A DNA stretch of 44,564 bases from Verrucomicrobiia bacterium (GTDB lineage: Bacteria > Verrucomicrobiota > Verrucomicrobiia > Verrucomicrobiales > DEV007), in the NCBI GenBank assembly GCA_020439995.1, contig JAGROY010000201.1, positions 1 to 44,564 of the forward strand. Direction: 5' to 3'. Under the pieces are notes generated by a model. The model was given only the letters and a program-made list of their open reading frames with translations, was not told the DNA's origin and made no database searches. Numbering within the stretch: the first letter of the stretch is position 1; each line of letters begins with the position of its first letter. Shown here piece by piece: positions 42,946 to 44,564 of this stretch. The position numbers were made by a program, and so were the translations under genes.

Positions 42946-43327
42946 TCGGTGGGCCGCTCCGAGATCGGAAATCGCTCGTGGCGACATGTTCCAAGCCGAT
43001 TCCTGGGATTCTCGCGGGGCCATCCCCCTGGCGCAAAGTTCATCCCGGAAGCTTTGCCATCGAACCTCGCAGAAAGACATCCATGATCACGTGCCCAACA
43101 CTGCTGATCTTTTTGCTCAGTTTTGGCCTAGAATTTTCTTCCGACGATTCACAGCGAAACTCCAAATACACCAACCAGCGGAACCCATTTTTTGACGAAG
43201 ACCGGGGCTGCGGTTAATGGCAACGGGGTGAGATTCCGACCACTTGGACGCTGCCAAAAGTGGCAAAGGAATGGCAAAGGGTTTTCCCACCAAAACACCA
43301 CCACTCCATAACACCTTGATAATAAAG

Positions 43328-43401
43328 CACGCCCGGAGGGATTCGAACCCCAAACCTCCTGATCCGTAGTCAGGTGCTCTATCCAGTTGAGCTACGGGCG
43401 C
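43328..43401 (-). tRNA. tRNA-Arg (anticodon ACG)
   Basis: The minus strand folds as a cloverleaf of 74 nt: acceptor GCGCCCG/CGGGCGT (pair 1-72 is G-U), D arm GCTC...GAGC, anticodon arm CCTGA-CTACGGA-TCAGG with anticodon ACG, T arm with TTCGAAT, discriminator G. CCA is not encoded. The base pair at 49-65 is a mismatch and 50-64 a G-U pair. Its 3' end faces the EPS locus. Confidence 0.92.
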
Positions 43402-43790
43402 TTGTTTCTCCGAAGAGATGGCATCATACGCCGAACCTCAAGGTTGTCAACGTTCTCACCAAAGTTTATCCGATAGATACCTAAAATACTCACCTTGAGC
43501 AATTTACAACAAAAACAAACCTGTCAGCCAAGAAAAACCGTAGAGGATCGGCACTGGGGCTCTGCTCCCAGTTGGAGAAATTTCGGAGCTTGCCGCCGAC
43601 GCGATGTCATCGCCAACCCGAAACGTTCTCACATCCCTCTTGGCGATGGGCCTCATGCATCGGCTCCACAATGGCAGGCAGACGGTCGCGGGTGGAAATC
43701 CTTTTCCTTAGCGACAATAGACAACACCGACCGCACGCTCGATTCAAGCAATGGCAGCAGCGGTGGGGGGCGCGCTGAATCAAGCTTACA
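43402..43790. other. Intergenic region upstream of tRNA-Arg
   Basis: I found no supported gene in these bases. Frames on both strands are short and lack motifs. It separates the terminator of the PEP-CTERM gene from the tRNA and must hold the tRNA promoter, which I could not pick out. Confidence 0.5.
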
Positions 43791-43832
43791 ACAAAAAAAT
43801 GCCTGACCACGACAAGCGCGGACAGGCATTGA
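43791..43832 (-). terminator. Rho-independent terminator of the PEP-CTERM gene
   Basis: Minus strand: AATGCCTGTCC and GGTCAGGCATT (43820-43830 and 43798-43808; 10 of 11 positions paired) form a strong stem followed by TTTTTTT. It lies about 30 bases after the stop codon. Confidence 0.88.
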
Positions 43833-43859
43833 AAAATCGACTTCTATAAGAAGTATTGT

Positions 43860-44534
43860 CTACTGACGACGACGGCGCAGTCCGATGACCGCAACTCCCA
43901 ACAGAGACAGAAGCGCTGAGGAAGGCTCTGGAACTGCGTCTACCGCAACGGAGAAAGCATAAGAACGACCGAGGTTCGCGTGGCCAAAACCATCGACAGT
44001 TCCGCCCACGGCAGCCTGGCTGATGAGGCCGTCGGCATTATTGTCGTGATCAACGGTCGCACCACTGGCGAGGTTGGTTTTGATCGGATTCTGGGCTCCT
44101 GCTCCAGTCGGATTCACGATTCCCGCATAAACAACGGTTGACTCACTGAGTGTGAACTGGTTGGAGCCGCCAAAAGGAACAGTGACATCTGCATCAAGCG
44201 TCGTAACATCGATCTGATCGCCTACTCCCAGAATCTCGTAGGTATCCGCAGCAGTCAGCTTCGCAAGGTAAGGAATGACACTTCCAGTCTGACCGGCCTG
44301 ATAAGAAAAACTAGTGATCGAGTAAACGCCTGCAGCGAGAGTAGCAGTAAACGTGTCATCCAAGTTCTGACGGCTCTGATCAGTAGTGCCGTCACTGGGC
44401 GTATCCACCTGAACATCAGCCCCGCCCAAAGTGAGAATGCCAGTGCCAGCACCAATGATCGTGGCCGCTTCGGCATTGGCGACGAGGCCAATAGCAACGG
44501 AGGCTGAAAGAAGGGATTTTGTGAATGCTTTCAT
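43860..44534 (-). CDS. PEP-CTERM sorting domain protein
   Basis: This 224-residue secreted protein starts at the ATG at 44534. The signal peptide MKAFTKSLLSASVAIGLVAN with AEA cleavage leads into a beta-rich, Asp/Gly/Thr-rich body without Cys (IGAGTGILTLGGADVQVDTP, DDTFTATLAAGVYSITSFSY). The C-terminus VPEPSSALLSLLGVAVIGL followed by RRRRQ is a complete PEP-CTERM signal: PEP motif, hydrophobic helix and basic tail, the target of exosortase. Function beyond surface display is unknown. It is monocistronic, with its own terminator, and is outside the EPS operon. The TTG at 44555 is a less likely start. Confidence 0.92.
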   Translation of the reverse strand: MKAFTKSLLSASVAIGLVANAEAATIIGAGTGILTLGGADVQVDTPSDGTTDQSRQNLDDTFTATLAAGVYSITSFSYQAGQTGSVIPYLAKLTAADTYEILGVGDQIDVTTLDADVTVPFGGSNQFTLSESTVVYAGIVNPTGAGAQNPIKTNLASGATVDHDNNADGLISQAAVGGTVDGFGHANLGRSYAFSVAVDAVPEPSSALLSLLGVAVIGLRRRRQ

Positions 44535-44564
44535 TTGCAGATTTGAATATTTCAAAGGTAAGAA

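Larger units (their letters stand above)
42277..43327. other. Long region without intact genes between tRNA-Arg and the EPS operon
   Basis: Reading frames here are short, overlap on both strands and lack family motifs. Visible contents are a candidate minus-strand promoter (42433-42461), an AT-rich stretch around 42440-42490, a decayed plus-strand coding remnant (42657-42945), and a short stretch before it (to 42655) ending in DYLH-stop like the IS transposase in this window. I see nothing else definite between 42950 and 43327. Confidence 0.6.

Noticed and set aside
42588..43217. A 209-residue open frame on the plus strand
   Set aside because: Only a middle part reads like protein, and it continues in another frame after about 42779. 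The N- and C-terminal parts have no coherent composition. I treat it as a decayed remnant rather than a gene.

Overview
The window is a Wzx/Wzy-type exopolysaccharide (EPS) locus of about 42 kb. Almost every gene lies on the minus strand, so transcription runs from about 42.4 kb down to position 1. The organism is most likely a member of the Verrucomicrobiota. This rests on a PEP-CTERM protein with the short C-terminal signal (PEP, hydrophobic segment, RRRR), an exosortase inside the EPS cluster, four-helix-bundle (S23-type) gene remnants flanked by GACTGAAGACTGAGG-like repeats, and a tRNA without an encoded CCA. Phylum level is as far as I would go, with moderate confidence.

Layout, in the direction of transcription. 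A PEP-CTERM surface protein (44534-43860) ends in a clear terminator. It is followed by tRNA-Arg(ACG) and about 1 kb of degraded sequence with a candidate promoter. The EPS run then begins: a priming phosphoglycosyltransferase; a first WbpB/WbpD/WbpE-like trio (41467-38250) for a diacetamido-sugar uronate; a FemAB/GNAT protein; a Wzz/BY-kinase-like chain-length protein with a degenerate P-loop; a polysaccharide-deacetylase/GT4 fusion; and a second large deacetylase. A second, divergent WbpB/D/E trio (29886-26555) follows, interrupted by a frameshifted four-helix-bundle gene. Next come an alpha/alpha-barrel protein, GT2 enzymes, a second FemAB-like acyltransferase, a YdjC-type deacetylase, an asparagine-synthase-like amidotransferase, an epimerase, an oxidoreductase, a Wzy polymerase, a methyltransferase, a secreted beta-helix protein and another GT2. 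An intact IS5-family element (11605-12448, CTAG target duplication) interrupts the run. After it lie a GT2 gene with a truncated tandem paralogue, a WecF-like transferase, a VioA-like aminotransferase, a PglD/VioB-like acetyltransferase, RmlB, RmlA, a sulfotransferase, a Wzx flippase, an exosortase, and finally a Wza-like outer-membrane export lipoprotein.

How the genes fit together (inference). The priming enzyme loads the first sugar on undecaprenyl phosphate. About six glycosyltransferases extend it with sugars that include a uronic acid carrying 2,3-diacetamido groups and a dTDP-4-acetamido-4,6-dideoxyhexose; RmlC and RmlD, needed for rhamnose, are absent. Deacetylases, acyltransferases, a methyltransferase and a sulfotransferase decorate the unit. 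Wzx flips it, Wzy polymerises it, the Wzz-like protein sets chain length, and the Wza-like lipoprotein exports it. The exosortase may anchor PEP-CTERM proteins in or through this matrix.

The most unusual signal is non-coding. Two families of short hairpin arrays have stems that change sequence but stay complementary. One family (9-nt spacer GTGGGAATT) abuts the start codons of two EPS genes where a Shine-Dalgarno sequence would be expected. The other (loop TGAA/TAAA) lies in the equivalent wbpD-wbpE spacer of the other trio.
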